From assembly GCA_023390155.1 (NCBI GenBank), contig JAEWDJ010000277.1, positions 1-21,919 on the forward strand: 21,919 nucleotides of DNA, read 5' to 3'. Shown here piece by piece: positions 13,781-21,163 of the stretch. Below the pieces are notes generated by a model. The model searched no databases. It was not told where the DNA came from and saw only the letters and a program-made list of their open reading frames with translations. The translations under genes were made by a program, and so were the position numbers. Origin of the DNA: Actinomycetes bacterium. GTDB lineage: Bacteria > Actinomycetota > Actinomycetes > Actinomycetales > Microbacteriaceae. Numbering within the stretch: position 1 is the stretch's first letter; each line of letters starts with the position of its first letter.

Positions 13781-14601
13781 GCGTCCGCCTCCATCCCGAG
13801 CATGTACGACGAGATCTCCTCGGCGGTGGCGCGCTCGCGCTCTGCGGCCACCCGTCCGTCGGCGAGGAAGACGATGCGGTCCGCGTAGCTCGCCGCGACC
13901 GGGTCGTGGGTGACCATCGCGATGCTCTGGCCATAGGTGTGCGCCGCCTCCCGGAGCACGGCGAGCACCTCCCGTCCGGTCCGCGAGTCGAGGTTGCCTG
14001 TCGGCTCGTCCGCGAAGATGAGGTCGGGCCGCGTGGCGAGCGCCCGCACGATCGCGACGCGCTGCTGCTGGCCGCCGGACAGCTCGTGCGGCCGGTGGGT
14101 CAGCCGGTCGCCCAGGCCGAGCGAGTCGATCAGGTGGTCGATCCACTCGCGCTGCGGCAGGGTCGGGCGGCGGGCGTCGAGTTCGAAGGGCAGGTGGATG
14201 TTGCCGCGCACGTCGAGCGTCGGCACAAGGTTGAACGACTGGAACACGAACCCCACGCGACGGCGACGCAGGAGGGTGAGCTCCCTGTCGGGCAGGGCGG
14301 TGATCTCCGTGTCGCCCAGGAAGACCCGCCCGCTCGTGACGGAGTCGAGGCCGGCCATCACGTGCATGAGCGTGGACTTGCCGGAGCCGCTCGGACCCAT
14401 CACGGCGGTGAAGCGCCCCGCCGGGATCCCCAGCGTCACCCCGTCGAGGGCGGCGACGCGGCCGGCGCCGGAGCCGTAGGTCTTGGACGCTCCTTCGACG
14501 CGGGCGACGGAGGCAGGAGCGGGAGCAGGAGCGGGTCCGGGTGCGGCGGGGGCGGGTCCGGCGGCGGTCTGCGCAGCTGCGTGCGCGGTGGTGTCGGTCA
14601 T
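13777..14601 (-). CDS. ABC transporter ATP-binding protein, LolD/MacB type
   Basis: 274-residue ATPase. Walker A GPSGSGKST is at 69-77, the Q-loop glutamine at 121 (FVFQSFNLVPTL), the signature LSGGQQQR at 174-181, Walker B LIFADEP at 194-200, the D-loop NLDS just after, and the switch His232 in VTHD. This is the MacB/LolD/FtsE-like class that powers mechanotransmission by FtsX permeases. The N-terminal 32 residues are an unusual Ala/Pro-rich run not part of the fold. I chose the ATG at 14601 (MTDTTAH); a GTG at 14610 would add three residues. A TAGCGT box lies 7 bases before 14601. It is coupled to the permease by GTGA, and follows the response regulator by 91 bp. Confidence 0.95.
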   Translation of the reverse strand: MTDTTAHAAAQTAAGPAPAAPGPAPAPAPASVARVEGASKTYGSGAGRVAALDGVTLGIPAGRFTAVMGPSGSGKSTLMHVMAGLDSVTSGRVFLGDTEITALPDRELTLLRRRRVGFVFQSFNLVPTLDVRGNIHLPFELDARRPTLPQREWIDHLIDSLGLGDRLTHRPHELSGGQQQRVAIVRALATRPDLIFADEPTGNLDSRTGREVLAVLREAAHTYGQSIAMVTHDPVAASYADRIVFLADGRVAAERERATAEEISSYMLGMEADA

Positions 14602-14608
14602 GTCTTCC

Positions 14609-14614
14609 ACGCTA
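14609..14614 (-). promoter_or_regulatory. Candidate -10 box for the ABC transporter operon
   Basis: TAGCGT on the coding strand, 7 bases before the ATG at 14601, predicting a leaderless mRNA. A perfect GC-rich palindrome (14623-14636) covers the -35 area, and the shared box at 14669-14680 is centred about 73 bp upstream of the predicted start. Confidence 0.4.
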
Positions 14615-14622
14615 GGGAGCGG

Positions 14623-14636
14623 CCGCCCGCGGGCGG
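14623..14636. repeat. Perfect 14-bp palindrome CCGCCCGCGGGCGG
   Basis: Self-complementary sequence in the gap between the response regulator and the ABC ATPase, centred about 29 bp before the ATPase start. It could be an operator over the -35 region or a terminator stem for the upstream two-component genes. At this GC content short palindromes also arise by chance. Confidence 0.4.
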
Positions 14637-14668
14637 ATCGCGCTCGGGACCCATCCCGCCTCCCTCTG

Positions 14669-14680
14669 GAGGATGATTCC
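14669..14680 (+). promoter_or_regulatory. Shared 12-bp box upstream of the ABC operon
   Basis: GAGGATGATTCC on the plus strand, identical to the complement of 17322-17333 upstream of the sensor kinase. It lies 12 bp after the response regulator stop. A binding site for the neighbouring LuxR-type regulator is the simplest reading; orientation relative to the gene is opposite to the other copy. Confidence 0.5.
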
Positions 14681-14692
14681 GGGGAGGGGCGA

Positions 14693-15382
14693 TCAGTCGG
14701 TCGCGCCGGTGAGTCCGTGCTCGAAGGCGTAGACCACCATCTGCACCCGATCGCGCAGGCCCAGCTTGGCCAGGATGCGGCTGATGTGGGTCTTGACCGT
14801 CGCCTCGCTGAGGAACTCCGAGCCGGCGATCTCCGCGTTGCTGAGCCCGCGGGCGGCGAGCACGAAGATCTCGCGCTCGCGGGCGGTGAGCGAGGCGAAC
14901 TCCACCGGCTGGGGTCGCTCGGCGCGCCCCTCCGAGAAGTACTGGAACAGCTCCGTCGTGGCGCCCGCGGCGATGACCGCGCTTCCCGCGTGGACGGTGC
15001 GGATGGCCGCGAGCAGGAACTCCGGCTCCGCGTCCTTCAGCACGAAGCCGCTCGCCCCTCCGCGGATCGCCCGCGCGGCCGCCTCGTCGAGGTCGAACGT
15101 CGTGAGCACGACGATGCGCGGCGGCGTACGCCCCTCCCGCTCGGCCTCGGCGATGATCGCGCCGGTGGCCGCGATGCCGTCCATGACCGGCATCCGGATG
15201 TCCATCAGCACGACGTCCGGGCGGACGCTCCGCGCGAGCTCGACGCCCTCCTGGCCGTTGGCCGCCTCCCCGGCGAACTCGAGGTCGGGCTGCGACCCGA
15301 CCAGCATCCGCACGCCCGCGCGGAACAGCGCCTGGTCGTCGACCAGCAGCACGCGGATCCGCGCGCCCTCCGCGCCGGTCAC
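14693..15382 (-). CDS. LuxR/NarL-family response regulator
   Basis: 229-residue transcription regulator. The receiver domain (about 8-125) has the acidic pair DD at 15-16, the phosphoacceptor Asp61 in LMDIRMP, Thr in VVLTTFD and Lys116 in FVLKD. The C-terminal LuxR-type helix-turn-helix (about 163-225) contains LTAREREIFVLAARGLSNAEIA and ATVKTHISRILAKLGLRDR. The GTG at 15382 overlaps the kinase TGA by GTGA, so kinase and regulator form one unit. It is the natural candidate to bind the GAGGATGATTCC boxes at 14669-14680 and 17322-17333. The signal and full regulon are not known. Confidence 0.95.
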   Translation of the reverse strand: MTGAEGARIRVLLVDDQALFRAGVRMLVGSQPDLEFAGEAANGQEGVELARSVRPDVVLMDIRMPVMDGIAATGAIIAEAEREGRTPPRIVVLTTFDLDEAAARAIRGGASGFVLKDAEPEFLLAAIRTVHAGSAVIAAGATTELFQYFSEGRAERPQPVEFASLTAREREIFVLAARGLSNAEIAGSEFLSEATVKTHISRILAKLGLRDRVQMVVYAFEHGLTGATD

Positions 15383-17274
15383 GCGATGCCGCCCGCGGGG
15401 AGGAACGCCGAGACCACGAAGACGCCGTCCACCGGTCCGGCCGACAGCGTCCCGCCCGCAAGGGACGCCCGCTCGCGCATGCCGGGCAGGCCGTGCCCGA
15501 TCCGCGGCAGCGTGCCGGTCGTCAGCGGTTCTCCGGACGGGTGCTTCATGGTGTTCCTCACGGTGATGACGATGCCCGGGCCGGCTGCCTCGGGCGCGGC
15601 GGCGGCCAGGACGACGGTGGCGGGCTGGGTGGTGTCGCCGTGCCGGAGCGCGTTGGTCAGCGCCTCCTGCACGATGCGGAAGGCGGCGATCTGCTGGGCG
15701 GAGCCGAGCCCGTCGAGCGGGCCGATGCGCTCCAGCGTCACCGGCAGGCCGGCGGCGCGGATCTGCTCGACCGTCTGCGCCACGTCGTCGAGCGACGGCT
15801 GCGGCCCCTCGGGCTGCGACTGGCGCAGTTCGGCGAGGAGCACGCGCACATCCCCTAGCGCCGATCGGGCGGTCGCCGCGATCGTGGTGAGGGCCTCGTC
15901 GACGGCACCGGGGTCCCCGTGGCGGGCGTAGCGCGCGCCGTCGGCCTGCGCGATGACGACCGCGAGGGAGTGCGCGACCACGTCGTGCATGTCGCGGGCG
16001 ATGCGAGTGCGCTCCTGCTCGACCGCCACGACCTCCTCCGCGCGGTTGCGGTCGAGTTCGGCCACGGTCTGGGCGTAGCGGGAGAACCGGGCCTCGCGCC
16101 ACGTGCGCATCAGCAGGCCGAGCACCCAGGACAGCCCGAGGACCGTCGCGCTCACCACGAACAGGAACGCGAACTGCAGCGCGATGCTCGTGATCTCGGA
16201 CGACAGGAGGTCGAAGTAGCCCTGCGACAGCGCGGCGGTGACCGACAGGTACAGCGCCGCCACCAGCGCGCCGAGGCCCGCCGACACCAGCCCCACCCAG
16301 CGGACGACGCGGTCGCCGTACGCCGCCGTGGCGTAGAGGACGATGAGCACGCCGAGATCGCTGGCCAGGATCGAATTGCCCGTGGTCATCTGGATGACCG
16401 CCCCCAGCCATGCGAGCGCGAGCGCCACGGGAGGCGACATCCGGCGCAGCGCGACGGCCACGGTGAAGACCGCGAGCACGATCACGCCGGAGCGGCTGCC
16501 GTCCCGGCTCGTGCCGAAGACGGCCGCCGAGTCGATGAGCAGGCACACGATCGCGAACGCAGCGGCGCCCGCGATGTCGAAGCTGAGCTGGGCTCGGCTC
16601 AGCCGCCGCACGAGTCCCGGGCTGTCCGGCGCGCCCGCGGTGACGGTCGCGCCTCCCGAGGATGCGAGCCACACGAGCACGGAGTCGCGCGCGCCGGGAG
16701 CCGTCCCTCCGGTGTCCGCGCCCACCCCCGCCGCGGGCGCGAACGCACGCTGCCGGGCGACGAGGTAGCCGAGGAGCCAGCCGATCAGGAACGCCACGGC
16801 CATCAGGAGGCTCATCAGCAGCAGCCCGACGCCCTGGCTCGTGTAGTACCCCGCGATCACCGGCCCGAACTGCAAGAACTTCAGCTCGCCGCGTACCGTG
16901 AAGAGGTACGCCATCGGCGGGCCGAGCAGGATCGCCGAGCCGAAGTCGATCCAGCGCAGCACCCGGCCGCCGTGTGCGGCGACCCCGAGCACGGTGACGA
17001 ACACCGCGACGGCTCCGATGATCCGAAACGCCCCCGGGTGCGGCTCCGGCTCGGTGAGCTCCAGGAGAACCGCGGCCCAGCCGATCCCGAGCGCGACCCC
17101 CGGCAGCACGCGGGAGAGCGCGACCGCGGCGCAGTAGAACAGCAGCGCCAGCGCCGACAGCGCCGTCGGGGGCCCGGTCAGCAGCCACGCGACGAACAGC
17201 ACCACCGCGACCGCGGGCTCGAGCACCCACCGGTGCGGCGCGAGCGCGCGGAGGACTCGGGTGCGGTCGGGCAT
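15379..17274 (-). CDS. Sensor histidine kinase with duplicated membrane sensor
   Basis: 631-residue HisKA_3-type (NarX/DesK-like) kinase. The phosphoacceptor is His430 in ERTRIARDMHDVVAHSL; the ATPase domain has the N-box QEALTNALRHG (536-546) and G-box GHGLPGMRERASLAGG (593-608). The N-terminal 390 residues hold about ten membrane segments in two similar blocks, roughly 15-130 and 230-350, joined by an Ala/Gly-rich linker. A short coiled-coil stretch (about 395-425) leads into the kinase. There is no large outside domain, so it may sense within the membrane or through the partner ABC transporter. The ATG at 17274 has TACCGT 6 bases upstream. A GTG-type overlap couples it to the regulator. 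Confidence 0.93.
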   Translation of the reverse strand: MPDRTRVLRALAPHRWVLEPAVAVVLFVAWLLTGPPTALSALALLFYCAAVALSRVLPGVALGIGWAAVLLELTEPEPHPGAFRIIGAVAVFVTVLGVAAHGGRVLRWIDFGSAILLGPPMAYLFTVRGELKFLQFGPVIAGYYTSQGVGLLLMSLLMAVAFLIGWLLGYLVARQRAFAPAAGVGADTGGTAPGARDSVLVWLASSGGATVTAGAPDSPGLVRRLSRAQLSFDIAGAAAFAIVCLLIDSAAVFGTSRDGSRSGVIVLAVFTVAVALRRMSPPVALALAWLGAVIQMTTGNSILASDLGVLIVLYATAAYGDRVVRWVGLVSAGLGALVAALYLSVTAALSQGYFDLLSSEITSIALQFAFLFVVSATVLGLSWVLGLLMRTWREARFSRYAQTVAELDRNRAEEVVAVEQERTRIARDMHDVVAHSLAVVIAQADGARYARHGDPGAVDEALTTIAATARSALGDVRVLLAELRQSQPEGPQPSLDDVAQTVEQIRAAGLPVTLERIGPLDGLGSAQQIAAFRIVQEALTNALRHGDTTQPATVVLAAAAPEAAGPGIVITVRNTMKHPSGEPLTTGTLPRIGHGLPGMRERASLAGGTLSAGPVDGVFVVSAFLPAGGIA

Positions 17275-17280
17275 GCCTCT

Positions 17281-17286
17281 ACGGTA
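17281..17286 (-). promoter_or_regulatory. Candidate -10 box for the two-component operon
   Basis: TACCGT on the coding strand, 6 bases before the ATG at 17274, predicting a leaderless transcript. No convincing -35; the shared box is centred about 53 bp upstream of the predicted start, a position suited to an activator. Confidence 0.45.
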
Positions 17287-17321
17287 CGGTCCCGGCCGCG
17301 GCGGCACCGCATCCACCGCCG

Positions 17322-17333
17322 GGAATCATCCTC
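17322..17333 (-). promoter_or_regulatory. Shared 12-bp box upstream of the sensor kinase
   Basis: GAGGATGATTCC on the minus strand, inside CCGAGGATGATTCCCGG, which is an imperfect 17-bp inverted repeat centred on the middle G. An identical 12-mer lies upstream of the ABC operon at 14669-14680. Likely an autoregulatory site for the response regulator; not tested. Confidence 0.5.
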
Positions 17334-17354
17334 GGGATGTATGCGCGAGGGGCC

Positions 17355-18248
17355 TCAGAAGCCCAGCCGGCCGAGCTGCTTCGGGTCGCGCTGCCAGTCC
17401 TTGGCGACCTTCACGCGGATGGAGAGGAAGACGTGCCGGCCGAGCAGCTGCTCGATCGGCGCGCGTGCCGCAGCCCCGACGTCGCGCAGGCGGCTGCCGC
17501 CCTTGCCGATCACGATGGCCTTCTGACTGTCGCGCTCGACGAACAGGTTCGCGTAGACCTCGACGAGGTCCTTGTCGTCGCGCTCGACGATGTCATCGAT
17601 CGTCACCGCGAGCGAGTGCGGGAGCTCGTCCTGCACGCCCTCGAGCACGGCCTCGCGGATGTACTCGGCGATGCGGTCCTCCAGCCCTTCGTCCGTCACC
17701 GCATCGTCCGGGTACAGCGGGCCGGGTGAGGTCGGCAGCAGCTTCATGAGCTCGCTCGTCAGCGTGTCGAGCTGGATGGCGCTCGTGGCCGAGATCGGGA
17801 CGATCGCCTCCCACTCGCGCAGCTCCGAGAGCGCCAGCAGCTGCTCGGCGACTTGCGGCCGGCTCGCCTTGTCGATCTTGGTCACGATGGCGACCTTCTT
17901 CGCCGCCGGGTAGTCGTCGAGCTGCTCGTTGATGAACCGGTCGCCCGGGCCGATCTTCTCGTCGGCCGGGACGCAGAAACCGATGACGTCCACATCGCCG
18001 AGGGTGGACTGCACGAGGGTGTTCAGGCGCTCGCCGAGCAGGGTGCGCGGGCGGTGGATGCCCGGCGTGTCGACCAGGATGAGCTGGCCGCCCTTCTGGT
18101 GCACGATCCCCCGGATGGCCCGCCGGGTCGTCTGCGGCTTCGAGCTCGTGATCGCCACCTTCTCGCCCACGAGGGCGTTGGTCAGCGTCGACTTGCCGAC
18201 GTTCGGGCGGCCGACGAACGAGACGAATCCGGCGTGGTAGTCGGTCAC
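17355..18248 (-). CDS. era: GTPase Era
   Basis: 297-residue GTPase that binds 16S rRNA near its 3' end and supports small-subunit assembly. G1 is GRPNVGKST (13-21), G3 DTPG (60-63), G4 TKID (123-126) and G5 SAT (about 154-156). The C-terminal KH domain has the GKGG loop in VIGKGGSRLRDVG (246-258). The GTG at 18248 (VTDYHAGF) overlaps the TGA of the CBS-domain gene by GTGA. The gene is the last of the rsmE-era cluster; an 80-bp gap with the two-component promoter follows. Confidence 0.97.
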   Translation of the reverse strand: MTDYHAGFVSFVGRPNVGKSTLTNALVGEKVAITSSKPQTTRRAIRGIVHQKGGQLILVDTPGIHRPRTLLGERLNTLVQSTLGDVDVIGFCVPADEKIGPGDRFINEQLDDYPAAKKVAIVTKIDKASRPQVAEQLLALSELREWEAIVPISATSAIQLDTLTSELMKLLPTSPGPLYPDDAVTDEGLEDRIAEYIREAVLEGVQDELPHSLAVTIDDIVERDDKDLVEVYANLFVERDSQKAIVIGKGGSRLRDVGAAARAPIEQLLGRHVFLSIRVKVAKDWQRDPKQLGRLGF

Positions 18249-19594
18249 GGGCGTGCTTCCTTCTGGTGTCGGTCGTGCTTGACGTGCTTGTTGTCGTCGT
18301 CGAAGTGGATGGTGATCGGCGCGCCCGGCTCCGGGAGCAGGGCGGTGTCGCGCTCGACGAGCACGGTGCTCACGTGCTTGTGGCGGCCCTCGATGCGGTC
18401 GACCGTGAAGCGCAGCCCGTGCACTCCGACCGTGGAGCCGACCTCCGGAAGCCGGCCGAGCGCCTTCGCCACGAGCCCGCCGACGCTGTCCACGTCGTCC
18501 TCCTCGATCTCCAGGTCGAACAGCTCGCCGAGGTCGTCGATCGCCAGGCGCGTCGCCACGCGGTAGCGGCCGTCGCCGAGCGCCTGCACCAGCGCGACCT
18601 CGTGGTCGTACTCGTCCGAGATGTCGCCGACGAGCTCCTCGATCAGGTCTTCGAGCGTCACCAGCCCGGCGATGCCGCCGTACTCGTCGACGACCATGGC
18701 GAGGTGGTTGGACTCGCGCTGCATCTCGCGCAGCAGCGCGTCCGCCTTCTGCGACTCGGGCACGAACAGCGCCGGACGAGCGATCTCCCCCATCGTCAGC
18801 TCGTCCGCCCCGAGCGGGCTCTCGAAGCTCAGCTTGGCGACGTCGCGCAGGTAGAGCACGCCGACGACCTCGTCCGGGTCGCCGTCGATCACCGGCACCC
18901 GGGAGACGCCCTTGCTGAAGAACAGGCCCATCGCGGTGCCGAGGCCCGCGGTGGTGTCGATGGCGATCATGTCCGTGCGCGGGATCATCACCTCGCGCAC
19001 CACGGTGTCGCTGAATTCGAAGATGGAGTGGATGAGCTCCCGGTCGTCCTCCTCGAGCACGTCGAACTCGGCCGCCTCGTCGACGATGCTGAGCAGCTGC
19101 TCCTCGCTCGTCACCGGGGCGGACCGCGCACGCGACGGCGTCACCCGGTTGCCGAGCGCGACCAGGCCGCCGGGGATCGGTCCCAGCACGACGCGCACGA
19201 ACCGCACGAGCGGCGCGGTCGCGCGCAGCAGCGCGGTGGAGTTGGCGCGGCCCACGCTGCGCGGGCTCGCCCCCACCAGCACGAAGGAGACGCCGGTCAT
19301 GATCAGCGCCGAGAGGATCAGGGAGATCCACCACTCCTCGAAGATCTGCTCGAAGGCGAGCGTGACGAGCACCGCCGCCGTGGTCTCCGAGATGATGCGG
19401 CTGAAGTTGACCGCGTTCAGGTACGGCCCGGGATCCTCCGAGATCGCGAGGAGCGCCTTCTTGGAGCGGGACGTCTCGGCCAGGTCGGCGATGTCGCCGC
19501 GCGACTGAACACCGAGGGCGGAGTCGACCGCCGCCATCAGCCCGCCGAAGGCGACGAGCAGGAACGCGACGACGAAGAACAGCGCCGGCAGCAT
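18245..19594 (-). CDS. CNNM/CorC-like hemolysin-family protein with CBS domains
   Basis: 449-residue membrane protein of the DUF21/CNNM-CBS-CorC_HlyC type, linked to magnesium or cobalt transport; it is often annotated as hemolysin-like, without haemolytic evidence. Three or four N-terminal membrane segments (about 1-30, 62-84, 90-112, 128-150) precede a CBS pair (about 205-330; MIPRTDMIAIDTTAGL and VVDEYGGIAGLVTLEDLIEELVGDI) and a CorC-type C-terminal domain (about 340-432). The end is rich in His, Asp and Lys (DDDNKHVKHDRHQKE), a possible metal-binding tail. The ATG at 19594 lies 8 bp after the ybeY stop, and the stop overlaps era by GTGA, so the genes are one transcript. Confidence 0.92.
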   Translation of the reverse strand: MLPALFFVVAFLLVAFGGLMAAVDSALGVQSRGDIADLAETSRSKKALLAISEDPGPYLNAVNFSRIISETTAAVLVTLAFEQIFEEWWISLILSALIMTGVSFVLVGASPRSVGRANSTALLRATAPLVRFVRVVLGPIPGGLVALGNRVTPSRARSAPVTSEEQLLSIVDEAAEFDVLEEDDRELIHSIFEFSDTVVREVMIPRTDMIAIDTTAGLGTAMGLFFSKGVSRVPVIDGDPDEVVGVLYLRDVAKLSFESPLGADELTMGEIARPALFVPESQKADALLREMQRESNHLAMVVDEYGGIAGLVTLEDLIEELVGDISDEYDHEVALVQALGDGRYRVATRLAIDDLGELFDLEIEEDDVDSVGGLVAKALGRLPEVGSTVGVHGLRFTVDRIEGRHKHVSTVLVERDTALLPEPGAPITIHFDDDNKHVKHDRHQKEARP

Positions 19595-19602
19595 CGAACC
19601 CC

Positions 19603-20064
19603 CTAGCGCTGTCGGTCGTAGCGGGCGAAGCCCACCAGGATGTCTCGCTGGATCCCGAACATCTCGCGCTCCTCCGCGGGCTCCGCGTGGTCGAAGCCGA
19701 GCAGGTGCAGGATGCCGTGGGTCGTCAGCAGCAGCAGCTCGTCCATCAGCGAGTGCCCGGCGGTCTCCGCCTGCACCTGAGCCACCTGGGGGCAGAGCAC
19801 GACGTCGCCGAGCAGACCCGCGGGCGAGGGCTCCTCCTCGGTGCCGGGGCGCAGCTCGTCCATCGGGAAGCTGAGGACGTCGGTCGGACCGGGCTCGTCC
19901 ATCCACTGCACGTGCAGCTGCTCCATGGCGGCCTCGTCGACCAGCACGATCGCGAGCTCGGCGTCGGGGTGCACGTGCATGATGTCGAAGGCGTATGCGG
20001 CCAGGCGCTGCAGCGCGGCCTCGTCGACCTCGATCGTCGACTCGTTGTTGATCTCGATGCTCAT
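19603..20064 (-). CDS. ybeY: Endoribonuclease YbeY
   Basis: 153-residue zinc-dependent RNase involved in 16S rRNA 3'-end maturation and 70S quality control. The metal site HGILHLLGFDH (His116, His120, His126) matches the family H-G-x-L-H-L-x-G-x-D-H motif exactly. Length is typical. The ATG at 20064 (MSIEINNES) follows the phoH stop by 7 bp, the common phoH-ybeY arrangement. It sits with era, which acts in the same rRNA maturation step. Confidence 0.96.
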   Translation of the reverse strand: MSIEINNESTIEVDEAALQRLAAYAFDIMHVHPDAELAIVLVDEAAMEQLHVQWMDEPGPTDVLSFPMDELRPGTEEEPSPAGLLGDVVLCPQVAQVQAETAGHSLMDELLLLTTHGILHLLGFDHAEPAEEREMFGIQRDILVGFARYDRQR

Positions 20065-20071
20065 GGCGGCC

Positions 20072-21163
20072 CTATCGTCGCTTCGGGAGGTGGTCGCGGG
20101 CGGCGCCGCGGCGCTCGGCCCGGTTGGCGAACTCCGCCGCCTTCTCGCGCTCGTACAGGCGCGCCTGCTGCTTCGCGTCGTACTCGGTGTACGCGTCCAC
20201 GATGCGGCCGACCAGCGTGTGACGCACCACGTCGTCACTGGTCAGCTGGGCGAAGTGGATGTCGTCGACGCCCTTGAGCACGCGCGTGACGAGCCGGAGG
20301 CCGCTGGCGGCGTTCGGGAGGTCGATCTGCGTGATGTCGCCGGTCACGACCATCTTCGAACCGAAGCCCAGACGCGTCAGGAACATCTTCATCTGCTCGG
20401 GCGTCGTGTTCTGCGCCTCGTCCAGGATGATGAACGAGTCGTTGAGCGTGCGCCCGCGCATGTAGGCCAGCGGCGCCACCTCGATGGTGCCGGCGGCCAG
20501 CAGCTTCGGCACGAGATCCGGGTCCATCATCTCGTTCAGGGCGTCGTACAGCGGACGCAGATACGGGTCGATCTTGTCCGTCAGCGTTCCCGGGAGGTAG
20601 CCGAGCCGCTCCCCCGCCTCCACCGCCGGGCGCGTCAGGATGATGCGGTTCACCTCCTTGCGCTGGAGGGCCTGCACCGCCTTCGCCATCGCGAGGTACG
20701 TCTTGCCGGTTCCGGCGGGACCGATGCCGAACACGATCGTGCTGTGGTCGATCGCGTCGACGTACTGCTTCTGCCCGAGCGTCTTCGGCCGGATGGCCTT
20801 GCCACGCGCGGTCAGGATGGCCTGGCCGAGCACATCCGCCAGGTTCAGGTTCGTGTCGTTGTCGAGGATGCGCGCCGACGTGGTGACCTCGGCCGGGCTG
20901 ATGTCCTGCCCGTTGCGCACCAGCTCCAGCAGCTCCTGAAGCAGCCGCCGGGCCGCCTCGACCTGCGTGGCGTCGCCGCTCAGCGTGATCTCGTTGCCGC
21001 GCACGTGCACGCTGACGAGAGGATACTGCCGCTCCAGCGTGGTCAGGAGGCGGTCCTGCGGTCCGAGCAGCCGGACCATCTGGACGCCGTCGACGTGGAG
21101 ACGCGCCTCTGCGGCGCCGGTGGACTCGGCGCCCTCTGCGGGCGTCGGTTCGCTAGTCGGCAA
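20072..21163 (-). CDS. PhoH-family ATPase
   Basis: 363-residue P-loop ATPase, superfamily 1 helicase-like. Walker A is GPAGTGKT (148-155) and Walker B FIILDEAQN (244-252), with ILTRPAVEAGERLGYLPG between and KMVVTGDITQIDLP after. Cytosolic; linked to RNA metabolism through its constant pairing with ybeY. The start is a TTG at 21163, supported by GAGGAAGG 5 bases upstream and by the overlap (11 bp) with the end of the HIT gene. The N-terminal 20 residues are acidic and variable. No phosphate-regulation signal is visible despite the family name. The symbol phoH is used loosely for this group. Confidence 0.95.
   Translation of the reverse strand: MPTSEPTPAEGAESTGAAEARLHVDGVQMVRLLGPQDRLLTTLERQYPLVSVHVRGNEITLSGDATQVEAARRLLQELLELVRNGQDISPAEVTTSARILDNDTNLNLADVLGQAILTARGKAIRPKTLGQKQYVDAIDHSTIVFGIGPAGTGKTYLAMAKAVQALQRKEVNRIILTRPAVEAGERLGYLPGTLTDKIDPYLRPLYDALNEMMDPDLVPKLLAAGTIEVAPLAYMRGRTLNDSFIILDEAQNTTPEQMKMFLTRLGFGSKMVVTGDITQIDLPNAASGLRLVTRVLKGVDDIHFAQLTSDDVVRHTLVGRIVDAYTEYDAKQQARLYEREKAAEFANRAERRGAARDHLPKRR

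Noticed and set aside
12200..13888. Plus-strand open frame opposite the ABC permease
   Set aside because: Charged, repetitive translation without domains; the minus-strand permease has two FtsX units and a GTGA overlap with its ATPase.
14693..17230. Single 845-codon kinase-regulator fusion frame
   Set aside because: The part upstream of 15382 is an out-of-frame reading of the kinase gene; the GTGA junction at 15379-15382 separates two normal proteins.
17299..17321. CGGCGG/CCGCCG hairpin after era as a terminator
   Set aside because: Six-base GC stem with an 11-base loop and no U-run, located between the shared box and the kinase -10; more likely promoter spacer than terminator.
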